DNA from: Aquila chrysaetos chrysaetos
Taxonomy: Eukaryota; Chordata; Aves; Accipitriformes; Accipitridae
Assembly: GCF_900496995.4 (NCBI RefSeq)
Contig: NC_044009.1
Coordinates: 36,293,505 to 36,357,504 of the forward strand
DNA length: 64,000 bases
Direction: 5' to 3'
Made by a program: the position numbers and the translations under genes. The number at the start of each line of letters is the position of its first letter. Within the stretch, counting starts at the first letter, position 1. Below the pieces are notes generated by a model. It had not been told where the DNA came from. It worked only from the letters and a program-made list of their open reading frames with translations, and did not search any database. Shown in pieces: positions 42,401 to 54,400 of the stretch.

Positions 42401-45400
42401 TGATTTGGGGCACCCTGAGGAGAACCTGGGGGGGATCGTCACTGCTGCCTGAGCACCCCATGGCACTCAGGCAGGGCTGCTGCCTCCCGGAGTGGTTTTG
42501 GCTGGAAGGGGAGACTGGTGTCCCTGGGCCCCTCAGGGTGCTGAGCCTGGCTCTGCTCCGCCAGGCAGCCTGACCTTGAAGGGGGGACGTGAGGCTGATG
42601 GAGGGTGATGCTGGCTGCTCGTGGGAGCAGCCCTGGGACCGCGCTGGGTGGGAGATGGTGGACGAAGGGTGCTGGGGAAACCTCTCCCACCTTGTCCTGT
42701 CACCTCCAGCGTGCCAGTTGCGGGATGCTGCAGCCCCGAGGAGGGTGGCAGCAGGTCCTGCAGCTCTGGGGACAAAAAGGACATCCCAGGAGCTGGCTGT
42801 GGGGTGCATCTCTCGTTTCTGGATCCTTCCAGGGGCTTGGGACGTGCTGCCTGCGGGAGATGAGTCTTTAAATGACTCCTGCTTATTAGCTAGAGATACT
42901 AAAACTAATGAGGTGTGAGTGTGTTTTTCCTTAGCGGTTTTTTTTGGAAACCCTGCTTTGTTTTTCGGCTGAGGTCACGAAGTCACTGAGCAAACCGGCT
43001 GCAGATGAAATTCTTGAGGCCAGAGAACATGCATAAATAGAAGTTTCCTGCTCCGAGAGCTCAAACATTTCCTCCCGGCGTTTGGCTCTGCGGAGTTGGG
43101 GCCAAAGCAAACCGTTGTGCCTGGCTGGCTCCTCGCTGCTGCTTGGGCAGCGAACCTGCCCCTGCCCTGGGCAGAGCCAAAGCCACTCTGTCCTGCCATG
43201 TGTGTGCCTGGAACCTGGCTGAGACTGGAGGGACTCATGACATGCCTGAGACTGTCCCCGTCCCCCCCGCAGCGTCCTCCTCAAATGTCCTCTGGGACCC
43301 TGTGGCAAGGCACCAGCCCCACAGTGCCCATGGCAGCTGGTCCCAGCTGCACTGGAGTTGCGAGAGCTGGGTTTTGTTCATCACCATGGTGGGGGGATGA
43401 CGGTGCCATTGGGGCATTTGGTGCCACCAGAATGCTCAGCAGGTGGGGTTTGGAGATAGCGATATTTTGGGAGTGTTACGGTGCGCAGTGCAGGGTGGCG
43501 GGGTTGGGATGCTCTGACAGCACCGTCACACCTAGCTCTAGTGGGACCACTGTGCTGGCCACAGGCTGGGTCAGGCCAATAACTCGCATTTCCTCTCTCG
43601 TTCTTTAGGATGCCACAAAATCCCCCAGGAGCGGGCAGTCACGCTGCAAAACCTCCAGGTAGATGCCTCAGTTTCCCCTTCTGGTGACTGTCTCTGCCCT
43701 GCCTGAACGTTTTCCCCCACCAACACTGCTTCTCCAGATGTACTCCCATGGATGCTCCCTGTGGAAAAGACACAGGGTTTATGACCCACCATCCCCAACT
43801 TGGGGTCCCCAAGACACCCCAGCGGGGCTGGGAGCAGGGGAAAGGCTGTGGTCAGCCCTGCCGCTGCATCCCCATGTCTCCCAGCCTGTCTCGCTTAACC
43901 CCAGGGGCCATGCAGGGTGGGGAAGGGTCACCGCGTCCCCTCCCCATGCTGTGTCCTGACAGCGGTCCTCTCCTTTGCCCAGGAGCATGAGCCTGACCTC
44001 GGCCATGGAGAGCAGCTGTGAGCTGGACCTGGTGTACATCACGGAGCGGATCATCGCCGTCTCCTACCCCAGCACGGCTGAGGAGCAGAGCTTCTGCAGC
44101 AACCTCCGTGAGGTGGCTCACATGCTGAAGTCCAAGCATGGGAACAACTACGTGGTGAGAGATACAGCCGGGTCCCCTCCAGGCTGGGGAAGGGGCTGGG
44201 GTGCTCAGGTCCTGGGGATGGGGTGCTGCAGGGATGGTTGCTGCTTCCTTGCCTCTGGCTGGGCTTGACATTGGTGAGGGGGGGGGTCTTTGCACGAAGC
44301 CGGATGGATTTTTTCCTTCCTTGAAGCTTTCCAGTCCCTTTTGGACTCCCTGGGAGTTTTTGGCCATTGCGTTGCCCTGTGACAAGGCATTACTCAGGTT
44401 AATGTGTTTGGGGAAGCCTCTCGTGGAGGGATTTGAGGAGGCTTTGAAGTGAGGAAGAGGTAGGGGTGGCAGCGAGGGAGGAAGATGTCCCCTCACTCTG
44501 TCTTTCCTCTTCCCTGAAGCTTTTTAATCTCTCTGAGCGGAGACACGACATCAGCAAACTTCACCCCAAGGTGAGTCGCAGCTGTGGGGAGCAGAGGGGC
44601 TCAGGGCAGGGCTGTCTGTGGGACCAGCTCCCTGCTGCAAGCTGTTTAGGGGAGGAACAGCCACGCTTTCTATCCCACCCAGCTGGTGGGGGAGCAGGGG
44701 AATGAAAGCACCGAGACTTCCCGATGAGTCTGTGGGGTCTCAGCTTAACCCCCACCCCGTCCCCAGCCCAAACGTGGCTGTCGGGGCCTCTTGGAGACCT
44801 TCCTGAGGCATTGTCCCAACGCCTGTGAACATGGGGGAGCTCTGGGCAGCTGAGCTGAGTGACCCAGAGGAGGATGAGATCTGGGACCCTGATGGCCCCC
44901 GCAGGACACGGGTCTGGGCAGTGGGGTGCAGGGCTGGGGGAAAGGCTGGGACGGGCACGTCAGGGCAAGGCGGTGGTGCCCCCCCGCCCTGGGTACGTGC
45001 CCTGGGCTTTGCATGCCAGCAGGCTGGGGACTGCAGAGGGGGCAGAGCCCGGCATGAATGTGACCCCTGGCTGTCCCCCCCCACCACCCAGGTGCTGGAT
45101 TTTGGGTGGCCTGACCTGCACACCCCAGCGCTGGAAAAGATCTGCAGCATTTGCAAAGCCATGGACACGTGGCTCAATGCGGCGACACACAACGTGGTGG
45201 TGCTGCACAACAAGGTGGGCTGGACCCTGTCCCGGGGGCACACAGTGATGGGGGTCTGGGGGGCCGGGGGGCTGCAGGACCGGGGCTGAGCAGCCTCACA
45301 GGCTAAGGGGTGCAGGGAACGTGGTGGTTTGTGGCTTGGGGTGTGTGTAGGTGTCAGCGTACGTGTGCACTGGTTGGCGTGTGTCTATAAGGGTTGGGGT

Positions 45401-48400
45401 GTGTGTGGGGGTCCGTGCACGTGTGTAGGGGACCGGTGTGTGCGTGCCTGCGTGTGGGGCGGCCGTGCCTGGGAGCTTGTAGGCACCACTGCCCCCGTGA
45501 CACCCCTTTGCTGTGCGCTTGCAGGGGAACCGTGGCCGGCTGGGGGTGGTGGTGGCTGCCTACATGCACTACAGCAACATCTCGGCCAGGTGAGAGGAAC
45601 ACGTGGTCCTGGGGTGGCCCTGGGGCCCACTGCCAACCTCCATCCGGCAGTGCCAGGGTGCTGGTGCTGATGCTTTTGTTCAGCCTCATCTATCCTTTCG
45701 TCCCCGCAGCGCCGACCAGGCTCTGGACAGGTTTGCCATGAAGCGCTTCTATGAGGACAAGGTGGTGCCAGTGGGACAGCCATCCCAGAAGAGGTGGGTC
45801 CTGGTGTGCGTTTTGCCCCTGTGGCCAGGGTGGTTGGGTGCAGGGGGACCGAGGCGGGTGCTCCGTTGTGGGTCCTGCCCCTGAGCTGCCTGTCCCCCTC
45901 TAGGTACATCCATTACTTCAGCGGTCTCCTGTCCGGCAGCATCAAGATGAACAACAAGCCCCTCTTCCTCCACCACGTCATCATGCACGGCATCCCCAAC
46001 TTCGAGTCAAAAGGCGGTAGGTGTCCCCCCCGCCTCTCCCCCTCACCCCCCTCCCCACCCCACACTGCCTGGCCAGGCTTGCTGTCCATGGGGGATATTT
46101 TCCACAATGTCCTTGGCAATTTGAATTTCCCTTTCCCTCTCAGGGACTGTTCCCTCTCTGTGACTGTTCACGGTAGGAGGGTGCTACCCTTTTCCCACAG
46201 AGATGCCCTCAGGGGGTGCCCCCCCACCCCCCGGGCTCCTGGGGCTGGACACTAACTGGAGTTGCGGGGTGACAAGGCTTTTCTGGTCGCTTTTTGGAGG
46301 ATGACACCAGATTGGTGTTGGGATTTGGGATGTAGCACCACACCTGGTTCTGGTACCCAGAAGCAGTCTCTCTCTTAGAGACCACCGTCCCCATCATCCC
46401 ACCGTCATCCTCAACCCAGTGCTTGCCCCAGGTCCTACAGGACCCAAACTGGGCTATAGGGGCTTTTGATCTTTCCCACCCCATCTGGAGCATCCCTTTC
46501 TGCCCATCCCAGATGTTGCCCATGGCTGGTGTGGGCCAGCCGGGGCGGGGAGCGACTGTTTGCCTTGGCTCCCTCCCTGTTTGGATTTCTCCCCCGTGAC
46601 TAATCCCTGCCACGGCCCCTCCACCCTGCCGGCTAACAGCAGCGTGCTTCTCTCTCCGCCTTGATGTCTTCCAGGTTGTCGGCCGTTTCTGAAAATCTAC
46701 CAGGCTATGCAGCCCGTCTACACCTCGGGGATCTAGTAACTATCTCCTCGCCGTGGGGCTTCCCTCCTCCCCAGCATGGGGGGCTTGGCAAGTGGGGGGA
46801 GATGGAGACGGTCAAGGCCAAGTCCCCAGCAGTCCAGTGCCCTGCGTTTAGTCTGTTTGGGGTCCAGGGAACGGAAAAAAAGGGGCTTCCTTTTCCTTGG
46901 AGGTGTTAACTGGCTATACTGGGCCATACTGGGCCCTTCTGCTGGGAGGGCTGTAGTGACTCTGCATATCAGCAGAGGGAGCCCGGGGCTGTGCAGAGCC
47001 TGGGGCTGGGTGTCCCTACAGGGAGTAGGGACAGGGATGGGGACACTTCCCTGGGAGATGGAGGCGTTTCCCCTCTCCCTGCCCAAAGTGCCGCTCTTCC
47101 TGCCCAGATTAGTCCTAAAAGCCCTCTTTTTTCCCCCCCAAAAAAGAGTTTCCCCCTGTTTTAACCTCCCCACAATTTACCCCAACACCATTTTCCGACG
47201 CTGCTCCTTGGAGCAGGTGCTGGCAAAGGCAAAGCAGGAGCCAATTTCTTCAGCCGCCCAGATGCTCTGCTGGGGCCACATCCCAGCCTGGGACCCCTGG
47301 CTCCTGGCCTTACTGGAGGGAGCACAGCCTCTCACCTCGGGGTTATTCCCATCTAACCCCCCTGAACGAGGATCTCCCTTCCCTGCAGCCGGGCGTCCCT
47401 GTTAGCTGAGATTTACTGCCATCCCAGCCTCGCCTTTCAGCTTTTAATAGACTGTTTATGGGATGCCGGTAATAAACTCCAGGTTTATCTTGCCTGTGAA
47501 ATCCAACTCCCTTCTTCCCTCGTCCCCCACTGCCGACGCCACCGCCCGGAGGCAGCCCCTCGTCGCCCTGGCGAGGGGAGAGCTTCCAACCGGGAAACTG
47601 CGGCAAGGAGGGGAGCCTTCCCCGAGAGGTCTCCCTCCGCGTCCTGGGTCTGATAGCCCAGCCTCAGCACTCAGACCCAGGTTAAACCCTCCCACCTAGG
47701 ATTTTTAGCACCCTCACTGAGCTGTGCCTCAGTTTCCCCTTCCTGACCTCTTCCCCCTGGGAACGGGTACCCCTTGGGGTGGGGGATGGGACCCTCCTCT
47801 GTCACCGAGAGGGCCAGCTCTGTGCTTTGCACCTTTCCTGGCTGGGTTTTGGGTGGAAGGGGCTGGTTGAGGTGGCACTAGGAGCTCTGGGAGGGCTCTG
47901 CACCACAGCTCACGTCTTCCCACTGTCCCTCTCTGCAGCAACGTGCAAGGAGACAGCCAGACAGGCATCTGCATCACCATTGAGCCCGGCTTGCTCCTCA
48001 AGGGTGATATCTTGGTAAGGAGCCTTGGCTTAGCCCCCCCCCCAGGGAGCAGCTGGGGGATGGGTGGTCCTCGTGCCTCAGGACACCCGGTTCCCCCTTG
48101 CCCAGCTCCAAGGGCTCATCCTGATGGCCCACTCCTCTCCACAGCTGAAATGTTACCACAAGAAGTTTCGCAGCCCAACCCGTGACGTGATTTTCCGCGT
48201 GCAGTTCCACACGTGCGCCGTGCATGACCTTGATGTTGTCTTTGGCAAGGAGGACCTGGACGAGGCCTTCAGAGGTAACTGCCCCGGCACCTCCCCCCTC
48301 CGAACTCCCTCCTCCACCCGCCCCTCTAATGCTGCTCCCGTCGCGGGGACATCTGGGCACCCACTCGAAATCTGCCCCTGATGAAGCAGGGCACCCTGCT

Positions 48401-51400
48401 CCAACCGCAGGGTTCTCAGGTACCGGTGGCAGCGTCATCCCCTTTATTGCCAAAATCGGTACCGAGGTGGAGCGGCTGCCTCAGGGTTGTTTTGGGGGCT
48501 GAGATGTGCTGCCCTGTGCCGGGATATCCCCTACCAGCTCCTGGCCTTGAGCTGGCCTGTGGGCATGTTTGGGGTGGTTGTCCAGGTGCTGTTGAAGGGA
48601 TGGATTGAGATGGTCCCTCTGCTCTGCTCTCTCCCTGCCAGATGACCGCTTCCCTGAGTACGGGAAGGTGGAGTTCGTGTTCTCCTATGGCCCTGAGAAG
48701 ATCCAAGGTATGGCTGGCTCACTGCCACGGGGGTTTGGAGCTGGATGCTGGCTCCTTTCCTGCTCCCCAGCTCTATTCCCTGCTGCCTCCCTTGCAACCT
48801 CCCCCTGCCCCGTTTGCAGTCCCTGTGTCACCAGGGTGGGATGAGGGGTCCAGGCAGCGATGCTGATCTAGGAGCACCCATGGGTGCCCTGTTGCCCTCA
48901 CTCTCTTCCCCAGGAGACCGCTCTCTGCAGCACTTGCTGGCCTGGGAGAGAGGGAGGGGATGCTTGGGAACGGAGGACCCCGTGCCCAAAAAGTCCAGTC
49001 CTAGACACGCTCAATCTCAGTCCGTCTGCCTGTCCCTAGGCAATCCCAAAAGCTCCAGCCAGCCTTGTACACCTTGTTTGTGGGTCTTGATGTAGATCCC
49101 ATGCCCATCCATATCTCTCGGTGCCCCTGTTCCTACATGACCCTCCTGCCTCACCCTATGATTCCTGCCCACCTTCTCTCCATCTCCTCCCCCTGTCCCA
49201 CCCGTCCTGGCTCCATCATCACCCTGACTGACTTCCTGCCTCTTCCCAGGCATGGAGCACCTGGAGAATGGGCCCAGCGTTTCCGTGGACTACAACACGT
49301 CTGACCCGCTCATCCGGTGGGACTCCTACGAGAACTTCAACATCCAGCGTGAGGACAGTACAGAGGGCACCTGGGCTGAGCCGTCCCTGCCCGGCAAGCA
49401 CCTGGAGAAAGGTTAGGGCTCACGGGGCGGTCGGTGGCGAAAGTGTCCCCATGGGAATCCCTCCCACCTCAGGGAAGGGGATGCTGGTGGGCAGCAGAGC
49501 TGGGGGCAGGCAGCCGCTGCTGGGAGGATCGTGGCCATGGGGTGGCAGAAGATCTTGTGCACTTCCCCTCTTGCCACAGTGCCAGGGAGCTCAGGCTCTT
49601 TTTTCAGTGCTTTTGCTCTCAAAGCCCTGTTTGCACGGAGCAGGGTCCAACCCCAGTTTATGCCCCAGAGCTTTGGGAAACCCAAACCCTGAGTCTGTCA
49701 GGAATGGTACCTAACAGGGGGACCTTTAGGTCTCCCAGCTCCTTTCTCACGGTGCAAGCATGGCGGGACGTAGCTGTGCCTCAGTTTCCCCCGGGAGATG
49801 AGGATGCCTCACTGGCCCTGGAGAGTCTGCACCATCGCTCGGAGCTGCAAAAAGCCCCTTGAGCACCCATTTGGATGCAGCAAGTGGGCTGCCCTCGCCT
49901 GCTTGGCAGGAACAGACGGTACTTGTATGTTGAAGGGTGGTGGGCCTCTGTCCCGGCGGCGAGGCCACCTGTGGCCGAGCAGATGCCTGAGCTTTCCTGG
50001 CCCTGTCCGACAGGCGTCCCAGGAGCGGGGACAGCTGCGGGCCCTGATGTCCCTGAAGGTCACCGGCTGCTCCGAGTGGGAGCTGTGGGCGGCCGGGCTC
50101 ACTGGGGAGGGTAGGGGCTCTGGGTGCCTGGGGTGGGTGAGGGGGTCTCTGCCCATGGTGCGGATATGGGGCCAGAGCTGGGGTGGCTGCGCGGAGCTGG
50201 CAGAGACACCTGCCTTGGCACAGGGAAGTAAACAGGCAACTCATGACGTGTGGGCTCAGCTATGCGGCAGGGAGCTGGATAGCCGTGGGTCTGGCCCTGA
50301 GGGGAGGGGATGTGTGTCCCCGCTGCGAGCTCAGACCATGGCTGTACCCCTGCCCCGAGCTGGCAGGACTGGCTGGCAGCCCCCTCCTGCCTGCAGAGAC
50401 CCAAGCGCCTCGGTGCATGTGTGTTTGCCTCAGGCCCCTGGGGCAGAGCTGCTGCACTCCCAGCCCCTCACAGGGCTGCAGAGGTACCCCAGGGCTTCTC
50501 TCTGTCCCCTCCTGAGGGTCTTGGTGGGTGTCAGGGCTGCGGAAGTCCCTCCATGTGCCAACTGGGCTGTCCTCCCCGTGGGGAGGGTGGCGATGGGGAA
50601 TAAGGGCACTTTGGATCTGCAAATGCTGCCCCAGTTTGGGGATGAGCCAGGACTGCCGGAGGGCGAAGCCACAGGCAGGAGACTGCCCTCTGACCCGTGC
50701 CAGCGCAGGCAGCTGCGAGACAGCCCATCTGTAGGGGGTCTCCCCCCACTCACCCCACGGGGCACTTTGAACAGAGGCAGGGAGAGCCAGCGTGGGCTCG
50801 GGGGGCTCCCGTCTTCCTCCCTCTCTGCCAGGACTTTCCCTCTTCTCCAACCCATCCGAGACTGGGATGGGGACCCCAGTGCCCAGCTGTGCGAGGGGGG
50901 TCCCTGTTTATGGTTTTTCTCGCCTTATTTGGTCAGGGAATTGCACGCCACATTTTTGGCACCACCAGGCGTGAGCAAGTGGCAGCCGGGGGTGGAGGGG
51001 GGGGTGAGGCTGGCACCAGTACCCACGCCAGGCTGGGATCAGCCGCTGCTCCTCGTCCCTGCCACTGCCCGACCCTGCTGCTCGGCGAAGGCTCCCTGCA
51101 GACCGGCGCCGCAGCCCAGGCCGACGGGATTGGGATCGCCTGCCAAACGGTGGGTCCCCCCCGCACCGCGTCTCTGTCGGCCACAGCCACTCTCAGTGAA
51201 AGTGGATGCCCTTTCTCTGGCAGCTTTGTCTCAGTGTGGGGCACCCATATGGGCTGGGGGGGTGCCTGACAGGGTGGGATGATCCTATGGGACCCCGAAG
51301 CTGGAGGGGCAGGTGGATGGCTGGGGATGGTGCCTGTTGTGGTGTTCCCCTTGCCTCCGCTTATCTGCGGGGACTTGGGGAAGGGGAAACTGAATTGCAG

Positions 51401-54400
51401 CAGGATTGCTGGCTGACAAAGCTCCCCCAGGGCAGGGGGCATGAGAGGGGGATCTGAACCCCAACATCTTGCTCTCTGGCCAGCTGGGTCCAGCAGGCAG
51501 GGGCTGCTCTGCGTACCACTCCCATGGCACAGGCTGGCCCCGCCAGCGAGCTCACCCTCCCGCCTTACCCAGGCAGAGTCCCTGCTGTCCGCCGGGCTTG
51601 GGCTGCCCCGTGGTCCTTAGCGAGAGTGGGGTGCGCTGGGATACCCCCACAGCCCTGTGCCACTGCCCGTCATCTGTCCCTGTGCGGCATGGGGGAGGCA
51701 AGCGGCTCTGCCTGCCTGCCTGCCTTCCTCCTCCTCAAAGGGGCTTTGGGGTCAGTGCTGGCTGCGTGGCGGGTACCTGCTGCAGTCCCCATAGCCATCA
51801 GTTGGCTGAGAGGGTGTTTGGAGGCTGAAGGGTGGTCATAGGGTGCTTCTTCCTTTGGCTATTTTTGGGATTCAGAAGTCCTTTATCCAGGGTGGATGAA
51901 GGATGCTTTGCCAGCACCGTGGTGGCTCTCCTCGGGGGGCCAGGCTGGCTCCAGGGAGGCAGGAGGAGACCTGAGGCTGGATGCAGCGCTGCTGGGTTTG
52001 CAGCTGATTGGAGGATTGGCGCAGGGAAATTTTTGGGGTACTGCAGAGGCAGGTGGGCAAATCTGGTTGGGGAACATCTATGGCCTGGTTTGGTTTTGCT
52101 GAGAAAACCAATGCTGATGGAGAACAGGGTGCTGGGGCTGGCACGGAGCTGGCGGAGGGGTTGTCCCCAGGATGTGTGACTGTAGTGGGGGGAAACCAGG
52201 CTCTGCCATCCTGGGGCAGTGTGAGACAATGCAGAAGGGCCAGGCGCATGTCCCTGACCCAGAAGCTCCCTGTAAAGACCGGCCCTTGGACCCACCCTGG
52301 CTGGTTCTGCCGCACCCAGCATCCACCCCCCACCCCCTCCTCCCACCTCTGTACCATCCCTGTCCCCACCGTGGGCTTGCCCTGCCCGCCCCCCCTTTTT
52401 ACCGGAGCTGGAAGGGGGGTGGCCAGGGCCTGGCCAAATCCAACATCTGCAGGAGACTTGCTAAATCCCCACCTGAGTCATGGTTCTGGCGCGGGGCTCC
52501 CCTGCAGCTCAGCTCTACACTCAGGACAGGGCTGGCCGGGGTGGGGAGCAGGATGAGCATCCCACCCCTCTGGGGATGGGAGGTCACAGCAGAGCCCGAG
52601 CCCCACGTGGCAAAGGTTGGGGAGTCCCAGGGGCCGCCAAATCGAGCTGGATGCTGATCCTGCACCTTTCCGTGGGGCAGCAAGCCCCTAGATGTGGTCG
52701 CTGTCATCCGTTGGTCCCCCAGGAGGGTAAGCATCTTGTGGGGTACATCTTCCCTAGTGGGGTCAAATCCTGCCCCACTTATCTGGGGCTGAGGCTGCCC
52801 AGGAGGGCAAGCCAGGCTGTGCAGATGTGGAGAGCCAAATGGGCCAGGCCAGAGCTGTTAAATCCATCGCCAGAGCTGCCGGCGGGCTGCTGCTCTCCCC
52901 CCGCGGCTGGATCCTGCTCTCCCCCCGCGGCTGGATCCGTCCTCTGGCCGGGCTCGGCGGGGAGGGGAGCCGCTGGCTCTCCTCTCGCCTTTGCCAGCTG
53001 ACTAAAGCTGAAGGAATCCGCTTCCCCCTCCCCATCCCGCCCCTCTCTGCTGCTCTCTGCTCCGGCCGCAGCAAGGTAAGGGCTTGGCGGGGCGGGTGTT
53101 TTGGGGGGCAGCAGGGACCTGTCTGGGCTGGATGGGGATCCACGGAGAGTGTCTCCCCCTTGCTTCTGGTTATTCCCCATGGGAGAAATGCTAGAGTATC
53201 TACAGGCTTGGCTAGACATTTCGGCTGGAGCGTGGCTGCTCCCAGGGCAGGGTCTATCCTCTGACCTGGTATTTGGGGTTGTGATGTGGGGGAGTGATGG
53301 GGTTTGGTCCCACTGGGACTGGGAACCAGGCAGGGCTGGGATGCAGGGAGAGAGGGACAGGCTGGTGGAAGCTCAGCCCCTTCTCTTCCCCCTTTAAACC
53401 TTCCTTGAAGTCAAAGGCTGCTGGAATGCCTGTGCGTGGGGCTGGGGCTGTCCCAGGGCAAAAAATAAAAAGGCAGAGAAGCAAGCAAACCTTGGAGGTT
53501 TTGGGAGGATGCTGACTTGGCGTGTGCCACTATCTGGGAGCAAACAGGGCTGTGAGTCAGGGGGCCGTCTGGAAACGCTGCTCTCATCCCCTGCCGTCAT
53601 CCACGGGGGTGTGGGAAATGCATGATTTGGGGGATTAGAGTGGAGGGAGCCTTGCATTTTGCTGAGTGTGTTGGATCAATGAAGGAGTGGAAGCTTGAGC
53701 ACGGGTTCAAGCAGGGGCCCAGACATGGGGGGGGCTTGCCGTTACCTGGACCAGCAAATTGTCAGCACCATCCCAGCACGGATTTTGCCTGGGATGGAGT
53801 AGCGTGGTTACAGGCAGCTCTGGGGTGGACGGGATCTGTGCCGTGCCTCCTGCCATGGGACAGGGTGGCACGTGCCATCCCGAAACCAGTGCTGGCGTGT
53901 CCATGCCGTGCCATGGTGCTGGTGGGGCAGGGAAGGGGGGTTGTTGAGAACAGGTCGGGTTTGGTGCTGGCGGGGTTGGTGGCTCAGCCATGGCGGGTTT
54001 CCACTCCTCTTTGGCTGCGTATTTATTTAAGACGGAGAAAGTCGAGTGTCCAGCAAGACATTTGGGTTTGCAGACCCGGCTGGGTTACAGCATCACATGT
54101 GGCCTGAAAGGACATCCCCAACTCGAATGTGTCACTGCTTTTTGGGGACAGGTGTGACGTGCCCACAGGACCCGGGCAGGGCTGGGGGTCTCCAGCCTCG
54201 GGGGGTGTCACCCAGTGGGGTGATGCTCAGCACCCGGAGCGGGGTGGATAGGCTGTCCAGCGGGGTCCGTCCGTCTGTCTGTCGTGCCTAGGAAACAGTT
54301 AACGCGGCGCAGCCCTGCCTGTGGAGGAAGTAGTTAATATTCATAGCTAGGAACTGTCTGTCCGGCTGTCCTCCCTCCGTGGTGGCTCTCGCCCTCCCCG

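Noticed and set aside
49798-51282. 494-residue plus-strand open frame after the MEHLEN exon
   Set aside because: Intronic GC-rich artefact; no conserved segment or domain, and tensin-1 is continuous in frame and family match from 49411 to 58222.
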